NCBI GenBank assembly: GCA_047605765.1
Contig: JASGFB010000170.1
Location: 1 to 5,998, forward strand
DNA length: 5,998 nt
Reading direction: 5' to 3'
Source: JBGVSA01 sp047605765
Lineage (GTDB): Bacteria; Pseudomonadota; Gammaproteobacteria; Burkholderiales; Rhodocyclaceae
A program made the translations under genes and the position numbers. Shown here piece by piece: positions 1 through 5,998 of the stretch. Position 1 is the first letter of the stretch; every line of letters starts with the position of its first letter. The notes below the pieces were generated by a model. It had not been told where the DNA came from, made no database searches, and saw only the letters and a list, made by a program, of their open reading frames with translations.

Positions 1-47
1 AGCATACGGAAAGCCTCAAATCACTCCACGGATATCTGCGAAGAACC

Positions 48-81
48 AAAAAAAAGCCCCCACGCCGGTGGCGAGGGGGCT
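48..81 (-). terminator. Intrinsic terminator of the norAB operon
   Basis: Read on the minus strand, this is a 7-bp GC-rich stem (AGCCCCC at 75-81 with GGGGGCT at 55-61). It continues, after one A-A mismatch, into a 4-bp inner stem (63-66 with 70-73) around a 3-nt loop. A run of eight U (A48-A55 on the plus strand) follows directly. It starts 22 bp past the norB stop codon, so it most likely ends the norA-norB transcript. The U-run lies on one side only, so it should act mainly leftward. Confidence 0.93.
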
Positions 82-103
82 CGGAACGACCAGGCCTGTC
101 CGA

Positions 104-2389
104 TCAGCGCGAGGGCTGCGGGGCGAGGGTTCCCAGGGACTCTGCGGAGCGGCTGCGGTCAGCCAGCCCCAAGACCACTTGCAGGGCCATGGCGACGGCG
201 CCGACGATGAACACCATGTCGCCGAACGTGCGGATCCAGCGCAGCGTCTGGAGCAGTTCCTGCTGCATGAAGGCTTCGCTGCGGGCGTACCACAGGCCGT
301 GGCTGGCGCTGGCCAGGAACTGGATGATGCCGATGGGCAGCAGGCTGGTGGCGATCATCAGCACCAGGCCGGCGTTGAGCCACCAGAAGCCGGTCTTCAT
401 CAACCGCTCGCTGAACACCAGCTCGGGCCGGATGTAGCGCAGCACCAGCAGCGTGAAGCCCAGCGCCAGGAAGCCATAGACCCCGAACAGCGCGGCGTGC
501 GCGTGCACCGGCGTGGTGTTCAGGCCCTGCACGTAGTACAGCGAGATCGGCGGGTTGATCATGAAGCCGAAGACGCCCGCGCCCAGCATGTTCCAGAAGG
601 CCACGGCGACGAAGCACATGAGCGGCCACTTGAGGCTGGCCATCCACGGCGCGCGGGTCTTCAGGCGCCAGTTCTCCCAGGCCTCGTGGCCCAGCACGAT
701 CAGCGGCACCACCTCCAGCGCGCTGAAGGCCGCACCCACGGCCATGACCGGCGTGGTGGTGCCCGCGAAGTACAGGTGGTGGAAGGTGCCCGGGATGCCG
801 CCCAGCAGGAACAGCGACGCCGAGGCCAGGCTGGCCGAGGTGGCCATCGGCCGCGACACCAGCCCCATGCTGCTGAAGACGAAGGCCAGCGCCGTGGTGG
901 CGAAGACCTCGAAGAAGCCCTCCACCCACAGGTGCACCACCCACCAGCGCCAGTACTCCATCACCGACAGGCTGGTGCGCTCGCCGTAGAAGAGGCCCGC
1001 GCCGTAGAACAGGCCGATGGCGCCGACCGAGGCGGTGAGCAGCGCCAGCAGGTTCTTGTCCTCCTTGCTGCGCGCAAACAGCGCCGGCAGCACGCCGCGC
1101 AGCATCAGCACCAGCCACAGCAGGATGCCGACCCACTTGAGGATCTGCCACACGCGGCCCAGGTCCACGTACTCGTAGCCCTGGTGGCCGAGCCAGAAGT
1201 TCCACTGCGGCGGCATCTTCTGCGCGATAGCGAGCCAGTTGCCGACGAAGGAGCCGACGCACACGAACACCAGCGCCCAGAAGAGCACGTCCACGCCGAG
1301 CTTCTGGAACTTCGGGTCCTTGCCGCCGTGGATGACGGGCGCGAGGAACAGGCCCACCGCCAGGAAGCCGGTGGCGATCCAGAACAGCGCGCTCTGGATG
1401 TGCCAGGTGCGCGTCAGCGAATACGGGAACCAGCGCGACACGTCGATGCCGTAGAACGACTGGCCTTCGACGGTGTAGTGCGCGGTGAAGCCGCCCAGGA
1501 AAACCTGGAACACGAACAGCGCCACCACCAGGAACAGATACTTGCCCAGCGCGCGTTGCGAAGGCGTCAGGGCAAAGCCGGTGAGCGGATCCTTGGCGGC
1601 CGGCGTGGGCAGTTCGCCGTCTTCCTTGCGCAGGAAGGCCCAGGCCCAGATCAGCAGGCCGACGCCGGCCAGCAGCACCACCACGCTGACCACCGACCAC
1701 ACGATGTTTTCGCCGGTCGGGCGATTGCCGATCAGCGGCTCGTGCGGCCAGTTGTTGGTGTAGGTGGCTTCGTAACCGGGGCGCTGGGTGGCTGCCGTCC
1801 AGGCCGTCCAGAAGAAGAAATGCGTCATCTGCACACGACGTTGTGCGTCGGGCAGCGTGTTGTTCTTCATCGCGAAGTGTTCGCGCGTGGTCTGCAGGGC
1901 CGGCGCATCGGAGAACAGCGCGTCGTAGTAGGCGGCGGTGCGGTCGATGGCCTGGGCGCGGCGCGCGCTGACCGTCACGACGTTGTCGGCGTCCGGCGCG
2001 TTGCCACGGTATTCGACGCGCAGCGCTTCACGCAGGGCGGCCTGGGTGGGCGCATCCAGCGTGTCGTAGGCTTTGCCGAAGTGTTCCTGCGCGGCCAGTT
2101 CGAGCCATGCCGTCAGTTCGCGGTGCAGCCAGTCGGCGGTCCAGTCCGGCGCCTGGTAGGCGCCGTGCCCCCAGATCGATCCCAACTGCATGCCACCGAC
2201 CGATTGCCAGGCGGTCTGTCCATCGAGGATATCGTCCCGGGTGAACATCACATGGCCGTCGGCGCTGACCACCTGCGCCGGAATCGGCGGTGCCTGGCGG
2301 TAGACCTCCTTGCCGAAATAGCCGAGCAGGCCGAAGGTGATCGCCACGACGGCGATGAGCGTGAACCAGAGTTTTTTGTATGGGCCCAT
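104..2389 (-). CDS. norB: Quinol-dependent nitric oxide reductase (qNOR), NorB/NorZ type
   Basis: This gene encodes a single-subunit, membrane-bound nitric oxide reductase that converts 2 NO to N2O using electrons from the quinol pool. It is 761 aa, the usual qNOR length, and there is no norC nearby, which fits the quinol type rather than the cytochrome c type. An N-terminal membrane anchor (about 8-24) is followed by a periplasmic extension (about 30-228) typical of qNOR. A heme-copper-oxidase-like core with many membrane helices fills the rest. Key residues by family comparison are His330 (low-spin heme b), His486 and Glu490 in HLWVEGFFE (FeB), His537-His538 in GTFHHLY (FeB), and His629 and His631 in VHAHAALFG (heme b3 and heme b). 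All expected ligands are present, so the enzyme looks intact. The ATG at 2389 has a GGAA ribosome-binding site 7 nt upstream. It lies 18 bp after the norA stop, indicating co-transcription from the sigma-54 promoter upstream of norA. Confidence 0.97.
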   Translation of the reverse strand: MGPYKKLWFTLIAVVAITFGLLGYFGKEVYRQAPPIPAQVVSADGHVMFTRDDILDGQTAWQSVGGMQLGSIWGHGAYQAPDWTADWLHRELTAWLELAAQEHFGKAYDTLDAPTQAALREALRVEYRGNAPDADNVVTVSARRAQAIDRTAAYYDALFSDAPALQTTREHFAMKNNTLPDAQRRVQMTHFFFWTAWTAATQRPGYEATYTNNWPHEPLIGNRPTGENIVWSVVSVVVLLAGVGLLIWAWAFLRKEDGELPTPAAKDPLTGFALTPSQRALGKYLFLVVALFVFQVFLGGFTAHYTVEGQSFYGIDVSRWFPYSLTRTWHIQSALFWIATGFLAVGLFLAPVIHGGKDPKFQKLGVDVLFWALVFVCVGSFVGNWLAIAQKMPPQWNFWLGHQGYEYVDLGRVWQILKWVGILLWLVLMLRGVLPALFARSKEDKNLLALLTASVGAIGLFYGAGLFYGERTSLSVMEYWRWWVVHLWVEGFFEVFATTALAFVFSSMGLVSRPMATSASLASASLFLLGGIPGTFHHLYFAGTTTPVMAVGAAFSALEVVPLIVLGHEAWENWRLKTRAPWMASLKWPLMCFVAVAFWNMLGAGVFGFMINPPISLYYVQGLNTTPVHAHAALFGVYGFLALGFTLLVLRYIRPELVFSERLMKTGFWWLNAGLVLMIATSLLPIGIIQFLASASHGLWYARSEAFMQQELLQTLRWIRTFGDMVFIVGAVAMALQVVLGLADRSRSAESLGTLAPQPSR

Positions 2390-2407
2390 GATCAGGTTCC
2401 GGTGCGT

Positions 2408-3085
2408 TCAGTGCGTGGCCAACGGCGCGAAGCGCTCGAACAGCACGTTGTTTTCGAGGTGGATGTGTTCCATCAGGTCCTGGCGGAAGGTGCGCAGGCC
2501 GGCGTACAGGGCACGCCAGGTGGTGCACGCGGCGCGCGGGGTGGTGATGTCGTTGGTCAGTTCGGCCAGGCGGCGCAGCGAGGCGCCGTGGTCGTCGTGT
2601 TCCATGCGCATGACGGTGATCGGGCCACCGGCCATGGCGCCACGGCCGGCCACGATCATCGGGAAGAGGATGTCCTCTTCCTTGCGCATGTGGCTTTCGA
2701 GTTCCTGCGTCATGTCGGTCAGCAGGTCGGCCAAGCCGCGCGGGCAGTCTTCCTTGTCGCCGTGCACGGTTTCCACCTTGCGGGCGAGGCGGGTCAATTC
2801 GGGCAGTTGCTCGCGGTGCACTGCGTGGTAGCGCGACAGGATGTGCGCCACCAGATCGGCCGGCGCCGCTTCGTCCCAGTTGCGTTCCTGGATGTCGGCG
2901 GCGCGTTCGGTCAGTACCTGCAGCTCTTCGACGATGGGCGCGAGCGGCACATTGGCCGCTTCGGCGGCGGCGCGCAGGCTGCGGTTGCCGCCACAGCAAA
3001 AGTCCAGTCTGTAGGCATCGAATACGCGGGTCGCGCCTGCGATGCGGCGCGCCAGTTGTCCCAGGGACTGATCGACGAATTCCAT
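2408..3085 (-). CDS. norA: Di-iron NO-response / Fe-S cluster repair protein (YtfE/RIC/DnrN family), NorA
   Basis: This is a cytoplasmic hemerythrin-like di-iron protein, 225 aa, close to the roughly 220 aa of E. coli YtfE. An N-terminal ScdA_N domain (about 1-65) carries the paired cysteines Cys30-Cys31 in DFCCGG. A four-helix hemerythrin domain (about 75-222) follows. The six iron ligands expected from YtfE are all present with the same spacing: His87 (RYHAVHREQLPE), His132 and Glu136 (ESHMRKEEDILFP), His163 (MEHDDHG), His207 and Glu211 (EHIHLENNVLF). Family members are linked to repair of NO-damaged iron centres. In Ralstonia eutropha the homologue next to norB is called NorA, and roles in NO binding or buffering have been proposed. 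Which role applies here cannot be read from sequence. The ATG at 3085 has a strong AGAGGAG ribosome-binding site (3093-3099) 7 nt away. It is the first gene of the norAB operon; ytfE or dnrN are alternative names. Confidence 0.95.
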   Translation of the reverse strand: MEFVDQSLGQLARRIAGATRVFDAYRLDFCCGGNRSLRAAAEAANVPLAPIVEELQVLTERAADIQERNWDEAAPADLVAHILSRYHAVHREQLPELTRLARKVETVHGDKEDCPRGLADLLTDMTQELESHMRKEEDILFPMIVAGRGAMAGGPITVMRMEHDDHGASLRRLAELTNDITTPRAACTTWRALYAGLRTFRQDLMEHIHLENNVLFERFAPLATH

Positions 3086-3092
3086 TGTTGTT

Positions 3093-3099
3093 CTCCTCT
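3093..3099 (-). promoter_or_regulatory. Ribosome-binding site of norA
   Basis: AGAGGAG on the minus strand is a near-perfect Shine-Dalgarno sequence with 7 nt to the ATG at 3085. It fixes that start and predicts efficient translation of norA, in contrast to the weaker GGAA before norB. Confidence 0.85.
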
Positions 3100-3155
3100 G
3101 CTTGCCTGGCTGGCCTGCGCGGCGCGCGGGTCTGGCTCAAGCGGTCCCTCTCTTT

Positions 3156-3171
3156 AGCGAGTCGTGTGCCA
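3156..3171 (-). promoter_or_regulatory. Sigma-54 (-24/-12) promoter of norAB
   Basis: The minus strand reads TGGCACACGACTCGCT. This matches the sigma-54 consensus TGGCAC-N5-TTGCW with one mismatch (TCGC for TTGC). The GG and GC dinucleotides are separated by exactly 10 nt, as sigma-54 requires. The -12 C is at 3157, so transcription should start near A3145, giving a leader of about 60 nt before norA. NorR is a sigma-54 activator and its boxes lie upstream, so this is the expected NO-inducible promoter. Confidence 0.9.
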
Positions 3172-3187
3172 CTTTTTGATGCTTTGT

Positions 3188-3200
3188 TTTCAATGATTTG
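3188..3200 (+). promoter_or_regulatory. Possible IHF site between NorR boxes and the sigma-54 promoter
   Basis: TTTCAATGATTTG matches the IHF consensus WATCAANNNNTTR with one mismatch (T for A at the second position). It sits in an AT-rich stretch between the -24 element (3171) and the nearest NorR box (3212). A DNA bend here would help NorR reach sigma-54 polymerase, and IHF is commonly used at such promoters. The consensus is loose, so a chance match is possible. Confidence 0.4.
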
Positions 3201-3211
3201 CATAGATATGC

Positions 3212-3224
3212 GGTAATATTCACC
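3212..3224. promoter_or_regulatory. NorR box 1 (promoter-proximal)
   Basis: GGT-AATATTC-ACC is an exact match to the GGT-N7-ACC NorR operator known from Ralstonia eutropha. Its centre (3218) lies about 73 bp upstream of the predicted norA start site, a normal enhancer distance for a sigma-54 activator. It contains TAATAT (3214-3219), which could act as a -10 element for norR, though no good -35 was found. Confidence 0.85.
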
Positions 3225-3236
3225 CGGTTTTGTTGG

Positions 3237-3249
3237 GGTAATAAAAACC
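3237..3249. promoter_or_regulatory. NorR box 2 (middle)
   Basis: GGT-AATAAAA-ACC matches GGT-N7-ACC exactly, and the symmetry extends one more base on each side (GGGT...ACCC, 3236-3250). Its centre (3243) is 25 bp from box 1 and about 98 bp upstream of the predicted norA start site. Confidence 0.85.
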
Positions 3250-3255
3250 CTGTGG

Positions 3256-3268
3256 GGTGAAAATGACC
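3256..3268. promoter_or_regulatory. NorR box 3, overlapping the norR start codon
   Basis: GGT-GAAAATG-ACC matches GGT-N7-ACC exactly. Its centre (3262) is 19 bp from box 2. The spacer contains the norR ATG (3263-3265) and the left half-site overlaps the norR ribosome-binding G-run. It completes a set of three boxes, the number reported for the Ralstonia eutropha norAB promoter. NorR bound here would lie across the start of its own gene. Confidence 0.78.
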
Positions 3269-4816
3269 ATAACGACGGCACTGTTGCTGATCCAGGCCGA
3301 TATGGCAGGCGAGCTGCCTGTGGGGGTGCGCCTGCAGCGCTTGGTGGGGGTGGTGCGCACGCTGTTCGACTGCGGCGCGGTGGCATTGCTGCGGCTCGAA
3401 GGCGAACACCTGCGGCCGATGGCGCTGGACGGCCTGGCGAGCGATACGCTGGGGCGCCGTTTCATCATCAAGGACCATCCGCGGCTGGCGGCCATCCTGG
3501 CGCGCCCGGGCGTGACCTGCTTCGATCACGACAGCACGTTGCCCGATCCCTACGACGGCCTGGTGCTGGCGCATGCCGGCGCGCCGCTGCCGGTCCACGA
3601 TTGCATGGGCTTGCCGCTGCGCCAGGATGGCGAGCTGTGGGGCGTGCTGACGCTCGACGCGCTGGAGGTCGGCACCTTCGACGCTACGGCACGCGCCGAC
3701 CTGGAGGCGTTGGCGCCGACGGTCGAAGCCGCGCTGCGTCTGACGCGGCTGGAGGCCGAGGTGCGCGCCCTGCGTCATGCGGCGGCCAGCGGCCAGGGCG
3801 AGCGGGGCGCGCGTCACGAGGACAGCGAAATCGTCGGCCAGAGCGAAGCGATCACCCATCTGCAACACGAACTGCGGGTAGTGGCCGATTCCGAACTGCC
3901 GGTGCTGCTGCTGGGCGAGACCGGCGTTGGCAAAGAACTCTTCGCCCATGCGCTGCATCGCCTGTCGCGCCGCGCCGATCGTCCGCTGGTGCACGTGAAC
4001 TGCGCGGCCCTGCCGGAATCCCTGGCCGAAAGTGAACTGTTCGGCCACGTGCGCGGGGCTTTTTCCGGCGCCGTCAGCGATCGGCCGGGGCGCTTCGAGG
4101 CGGCCGAAGGCGGCACGCTGTTCCTCGACGAAGTCGGTGAGCTGCCGCTGGCGATTCAGGCCAAGTTGCTGCGCACGTTGCAGAACGGTGAAGTGCAGCG
4201 GCTGGGCGCCGACCGACCGCGCCGCGTCGACGTGCGCGTGGTGGCGGCCACCAACCGCAACCTCAGCGCCCATGTGCGCGAGGGCTTGTTCCGCGCCGAC
4301 CTCTATCATCGGTTGTCGGTGTATCCGATCCCGATTCCGCCGCTGCGCGAGCGCGGCAATGACATCCTGCTGCTGGCCGGGCGCTTTCTGGAACAGAACC
4401 GCGCACGCCTGGGCCTGCGCAGCCTGCGCTTGTCGCGTGGCGCGCAGGCCGCGCTATTGCATTACCCGTGGCCGGGCAATGTGCGCGAACTGGAACACGT
4501 CATCAGCCGCGCGGCGCTCAAGGCGGTCAGTCGCGGCGCCGATCGCAATGACATCGTCACACTCGAAGCCGATCTGCTCGATCTGGATGGCGAGGGGGTC
4601 GAGCCGCACGCCAGGGCGCCGCAGGCAGTGGCCGAGCCGCCGCTCGCCAGCGGGCCGGTGACGACCTTGCGCGATGCGGTCGATCACAGTCAGCGGGTGG
4701 CCATCGGGCAGGCGCTGGCCCGGCGCGATCGCAACTGGGCGCGCGCCGCCCGCGACCTGGGCGTGGATGCCAGCAATCTGCACAAGCTCGCCAAACGTCT
4801 GGGCATCAAGGAATGA
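3263..4816 (+). CDS. norR: NO-sensing sigma-54-dependent activator NorR
   Basis: This gene encodes the regulator that activates norAB in response to nitric oxide; it is 517 aa from the ATG. An N-terminal GAF domain (about 15-165) keeps the residues tied to the mononuclear iron NO sensor of E. coli NorR: Arg74, Asp95, Tyr97, Asp98 (in LPDPYDG), His112, Cys114 (VHDCMG) and Asp132 (TLD). A central AAA+ domain (about 188-420) has Walker A GETGVGKE (218-225), the sigma-54 contact loop as GAFSGA (265-270; GAFTGA is usual) and Walker B GGTLFLDE (about 283-290). A Fis-type helix-turn-helix (about 478-515) ends the protein. ATG 3263 is preferred over the in-frame GTG 3257 because GGGG at 3254-3257 sits 5 nt before the ATG, while the GTG has no usable site. 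The gene is divergent from norAB, shares its control region, and is probably autoregulated through box 3. Confidence 0.96.
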   Translation: MTITTALLLIQADMAGELPVGVRLQRLVGVVRTLFDCGAVALLRLEGEHLRPMALDGLASDTLGRRFIIKDHPRLAAILARPGVTCFDHDSTLPDPYDGLVLAHAGAPLPVHDCMGLPLRQDGELWGVLTLDALEVGTFDATARADLEALAPTVEAALRLTRLEAEVRALRHAAASGQGERGARHEDSEIVGQSEAITHLQHELRVVADSELPVLLLGETGVGKELFAHALHRLSRRADRPLVHVNCAALPESLAESELFGHVRGAFSGAVSDRPGRFEAAEGGTLFLDEVGELPLAIQAKLLRTLQNGEVQRLGADRPRRVDVRVVAATNRNLSAHVREGLFRADLYHRLSVYPIPIPPLRERGNDILLLAGRFLEQNRARLGLRSLRLSRGAQAALLHYPWPGNVRELEHVISRAALKAVSRGADRNDIVTLEADLLDLDGEGVEPHARAPQAVAEPPLASGPVTTLRDAVDHSQRVAIGQALARRDRNWARAARDLGVDASNLHKLAKRLGIKE

Positions 4817-4820
4817 AAAT

Positions 4821-4848
4821 GGCCCGCTGCGTGCGGGCCCTGTTTTTT
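4821..4848 (+). terminator. Intrinsic terminator of norR
   Basis: Perfect 7-bp stem GGCCCGC (4821-4827) with GCGGGCC (4833-4839), a 5-nt loop TGCGT, then CTG and six T (4843-4848). It begins 4 bp after the norR stop. The last T is also part of the stop codon (TCA on the plus strand, 4848-4850) of the convergent gene. Read leftward, the stem is followed only by ATTTTC, so it would be a weaker terminator for that gene. Confidence 0.9.
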
Positions 4849-5998
4849 CAGGGACGGGCGCGGTTGGCCACGTCCGGCGTCCTGGCCTCGGCAGGGGCCG
4901 CCTCACGTACGGCCAGGCCGGCCTTGAGGGCTTCGACGCCGCTGGCCACCACGCGCAGGCGTGCATCGAGTTCGGACGTGATCTCCACGTCGTCGCCCTG
5001 GCTGCGGCCGGTTTCCACCTTGATGGCGCGCAGCTTGTTGGCGGCATCGAGGGTGAACACGCGCTGGCCGTTGTCGCTGTGCTGCACGGCCGAGGCCGGC
5101 ACCACCAAGGCTTTGCGCTGCGTGGTGAGCTTGCCGCTGACGCGCAGGCCGGCCTTGAAGCGCGCTTCGGTGGGCAGGTCCACGTAGGCCAGGCCGGTGC
5201 GCGTGCTCAGGTCGATAGTGGGCGACAGGCGCCGCACGCGCCCTTTGACGTCGTCGCCGAGCGGGCTGCTGATGATGATCTCCTGGCCGGGCTCCAGCCG
5301 CAGCAGGGTTTCGCCGGGCACTTCGGCGCGCCATTCGAGCCGCCCCTGACGGATCAGGCGAAACAACTCGGCCCCGGCGCGCACGATGTCGCCCTCGCCG
5401 ACGCTGCTGGCCGAAATCAGCCCATCGTCGGGCGCCAGCAGGCGCGCCGCGTCCGCCTTGAGCTGCTGCGCCTTGAGGCGCGCGCGGGCGGCGGCGAGGC
5501 GGGCGATGGCGGTTTGCTTCTGGGTTTCGTACTGCGCCAGTTCCTGCTGGCTGACGCCGCCGGATGCCACCAGCCGCTTGGCGCGAGCCAGCGTGGCGTC
5601 GGCCTGGGCCTGCGCCGCGTCGGCTTCCACCACCTGGGCGTTGAGGTTGTCTGTTTCAGCTTCGACGCTGGCCGTATCGAGCAGCGCCAGCACCTGACCC
5701 TTGCGCACGAAATCGCCGACGCTGACCTGCAGGCTGGTCAGGCGCAGGCCGCCGATTTCGGCGTTGATGCGGATCTCCTGCCAGGGCATGACATCGCCTT
5801 GCACCTCGACACGTTCCGGCCACATGGCGGTACGCGGGCGCACCAGGCTGACCACGGGCACGCTGGGTTCCGGCGCGGCGAGCGGTGCGCTGGCGGCCGG
5901 TGGCGGGGGGGGCACCGCCTGGGCTTCCAGGCCGGGGGCGGTCGCCAGCAGCAGGCTGCACAGCAGCAGATGCGGTGCGCGGAGGGGGGTGATGGGGG
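4848..5998 (-). CDS. RND efflux periplasmic adaptor (membrane fusion protein, HlyD/AcrA family), 5' end missing
   Basis: This is the periplasmic adaptor of a tripartite efflux system, linking an inner-membrane pump to an outer-membrane channel. The open frame runs to the window edge with 382 residues visible. The visible start reads as a signal peptide: a Leu-rich core (LLLCSLLLA) and an AQA cleavage site at about residue 27, then a Pro/Ala-rich linker. The GTG at 5915 comes after this signal, so it is not the start; no ATG, GTG or TTG occurs in frame between it and the edge. Residue numbers count from the edge: first lipoyl half about 74-107 (VSVGDFVRKGQVLALLD), coiled-coil hairpin about 109-183, second lipoyl half about 187-217 (APDDGLISASSVGEGDIVRAG region), beta-barrel about 219-292, membrane-proximal domain about 293-365. 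The cysteine in LLLC lacks a small residue before it, so a lipoprotein signal is unlikely. The substrate cannot be told. No pump gene lies downstream. Confidence 0.9.
   Translation of the reverse strand, partial: PITPLRAPHLLLCSLLLATAPGLEAQAVPPPPPAASAPLAAPEPSVPVVSLVRPRTAMWPERVEVQGDVMPWQEIRINAEIGGLRLTSLQVSVGDFVRKGQVLALLDTASVEAETDNLNAQVVEADAAQAQADATLARAKRLVASGGVSQQELAQYETQKQTAIARLAAARARLKAQQLKADAARLLAPDDGLISASSVGEGDIVRAGAELFRLIRQGRLEWRAEVPGETLLRLEPGQEIIISSPLGDDVKGRVRRLSPTIDLSTRTGLAYVDLPTEARFKAGLRVSGKLTTQRKALVVPASAVQHSDNGQRVFTLDAANKLRAIKVETGRSQGDDVEITSELDARLRVVASGVEALKAGLAVREAAPAEARTPDVANRARP

Noticed and set aside
1..47. Possible gene end or promoter at the left edge
   Set aside because: Only 47 bp are visible, with no start codon context, repeat or promoter motif that can be supported.
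131..3069. 11-bp direct repeat TCCCAGGGACT at 131-141 and 3059-3069
   Set aside because: Both copies lie inside coding sequence (end of norB, start of norA) and have no shared flanks; chance identity is the simplest explanation.
68..3157. Very long plus-strand open frame (about 1,029 codons) opposite norB and norA
   Set aside because: It is antisense to two genes with complete active-site motifs, has a low-complexity Gln/Arg/His/Ala-rich translation with no recognisable domain, and is explained by strong third-position G/C bias removing stop codons on the opposite strand.
3176..3193. Possible FNR/Anr box (TTGAT ... TCAA)
   Set aside because: The half-sites are separated by far more than the 4 bp of the TTGAT-N4-ATCAA consensus, and the second half is incomplete.
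3184..3219. Sigma-70 promoter for norR using TAATAT at 3214-3219
   Set aside because: TAATAT is a fair -10, but no -35-like hexamer lies 16-18 bp upstream; TTGTTT and TTTTCA are too far away. norR must have a promoter here, but it cannot be placed from sequence.
3257..3259. GTG as the start of norR
   Set aside because: No ribosome-binding site at suitable distance; the nearest G-rich run (3235-3238) is 18 nt away, whereas ATG 3263 has GGGG 5 nt upstream.
2028..3386. Minus-strand open frame overlapping norA and norB in another frame
   Set aside because: Arg/Pro-rich shadow translation across two well-supported genes and the promoter region; no start signal and no domain.
3137..4309. Minus-strand open frame opposite norR and the control region
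   Set aside because: Its translation is His/Gln/Arg-rich with no domain, and it runs antisense to the clearly conserved GAF and AAA+ domains of norR; it is a composition shadow.
5913..5915. GTG as the start of the efflux adaptor
   Set aside because: The frame stays open upstream and encodes a signal peptide core with an AQA cleavage site right before this codon, so the true start is beyond the window.

Overview
The window is very GC-rich with strong G/C bias at third codon positions. It carries a complete nitric-oxide detoxification locus laid out like the norR / norAB cluster described in Ralstonia eutropha (Cupriavidus). Gene content, layout and composition suggest a betaproteobacterium of the order Burkholderiales, possibly Cupriavidus-like or from the Alcaligenaceae (Achromobacter/Bordetella-like). 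This placement is an inference; no rRNA or other marker gene is present.

Layout: positions 1-47 hold no recognisable feature. A strong intrinsic terminator (48-81) closes a leftward two-gene operon. Its genes are norA (2408-3085, a YtfE/RIC/DnrN-type di-iron protein) and norB (104-2389, a quinol-dependent nitric oxide reductase). The AT-rich 177-bp gap at 3086-3262 separates norA from the divergent norR (3263-4816). It holds a sigma-54 -24/-12 promoter facing norA, three GGT-N7-ACC NorR boxes, and a possible IHF site between them. norR ends in an intrinsic terminator (4821-4848) that abuts the convergent 3' end of an RND-type membrane fusion protein gene (4848 to beyond 5998). The 5' end of that gene is cut off by the window edge.

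How it works together: NorR senses NO through a mononuclear iron in its GAF domain. It then acts from the three upstream boxes on sigma-54 RNA polymerase to switch on norAB. NorB reduces NO to N2O in the membrane using quinol electrons. The di-iron NorA/YtfE protein handles NO or nitrosative damage in the cytoplasm. The third NorR box overlaps the norR start codon, which suggests that NorR also limits its own expression. The efflux adaptor gene appears to be a separate, unrelated transcription unit.

The main system is well recognised rather than new. The points most worth checking are the GAFSGA variant loop in NorR, the operator over the norR start codon, an unexplained palindrome in the control region, and the efflux adaptor with no pump gene downstream.
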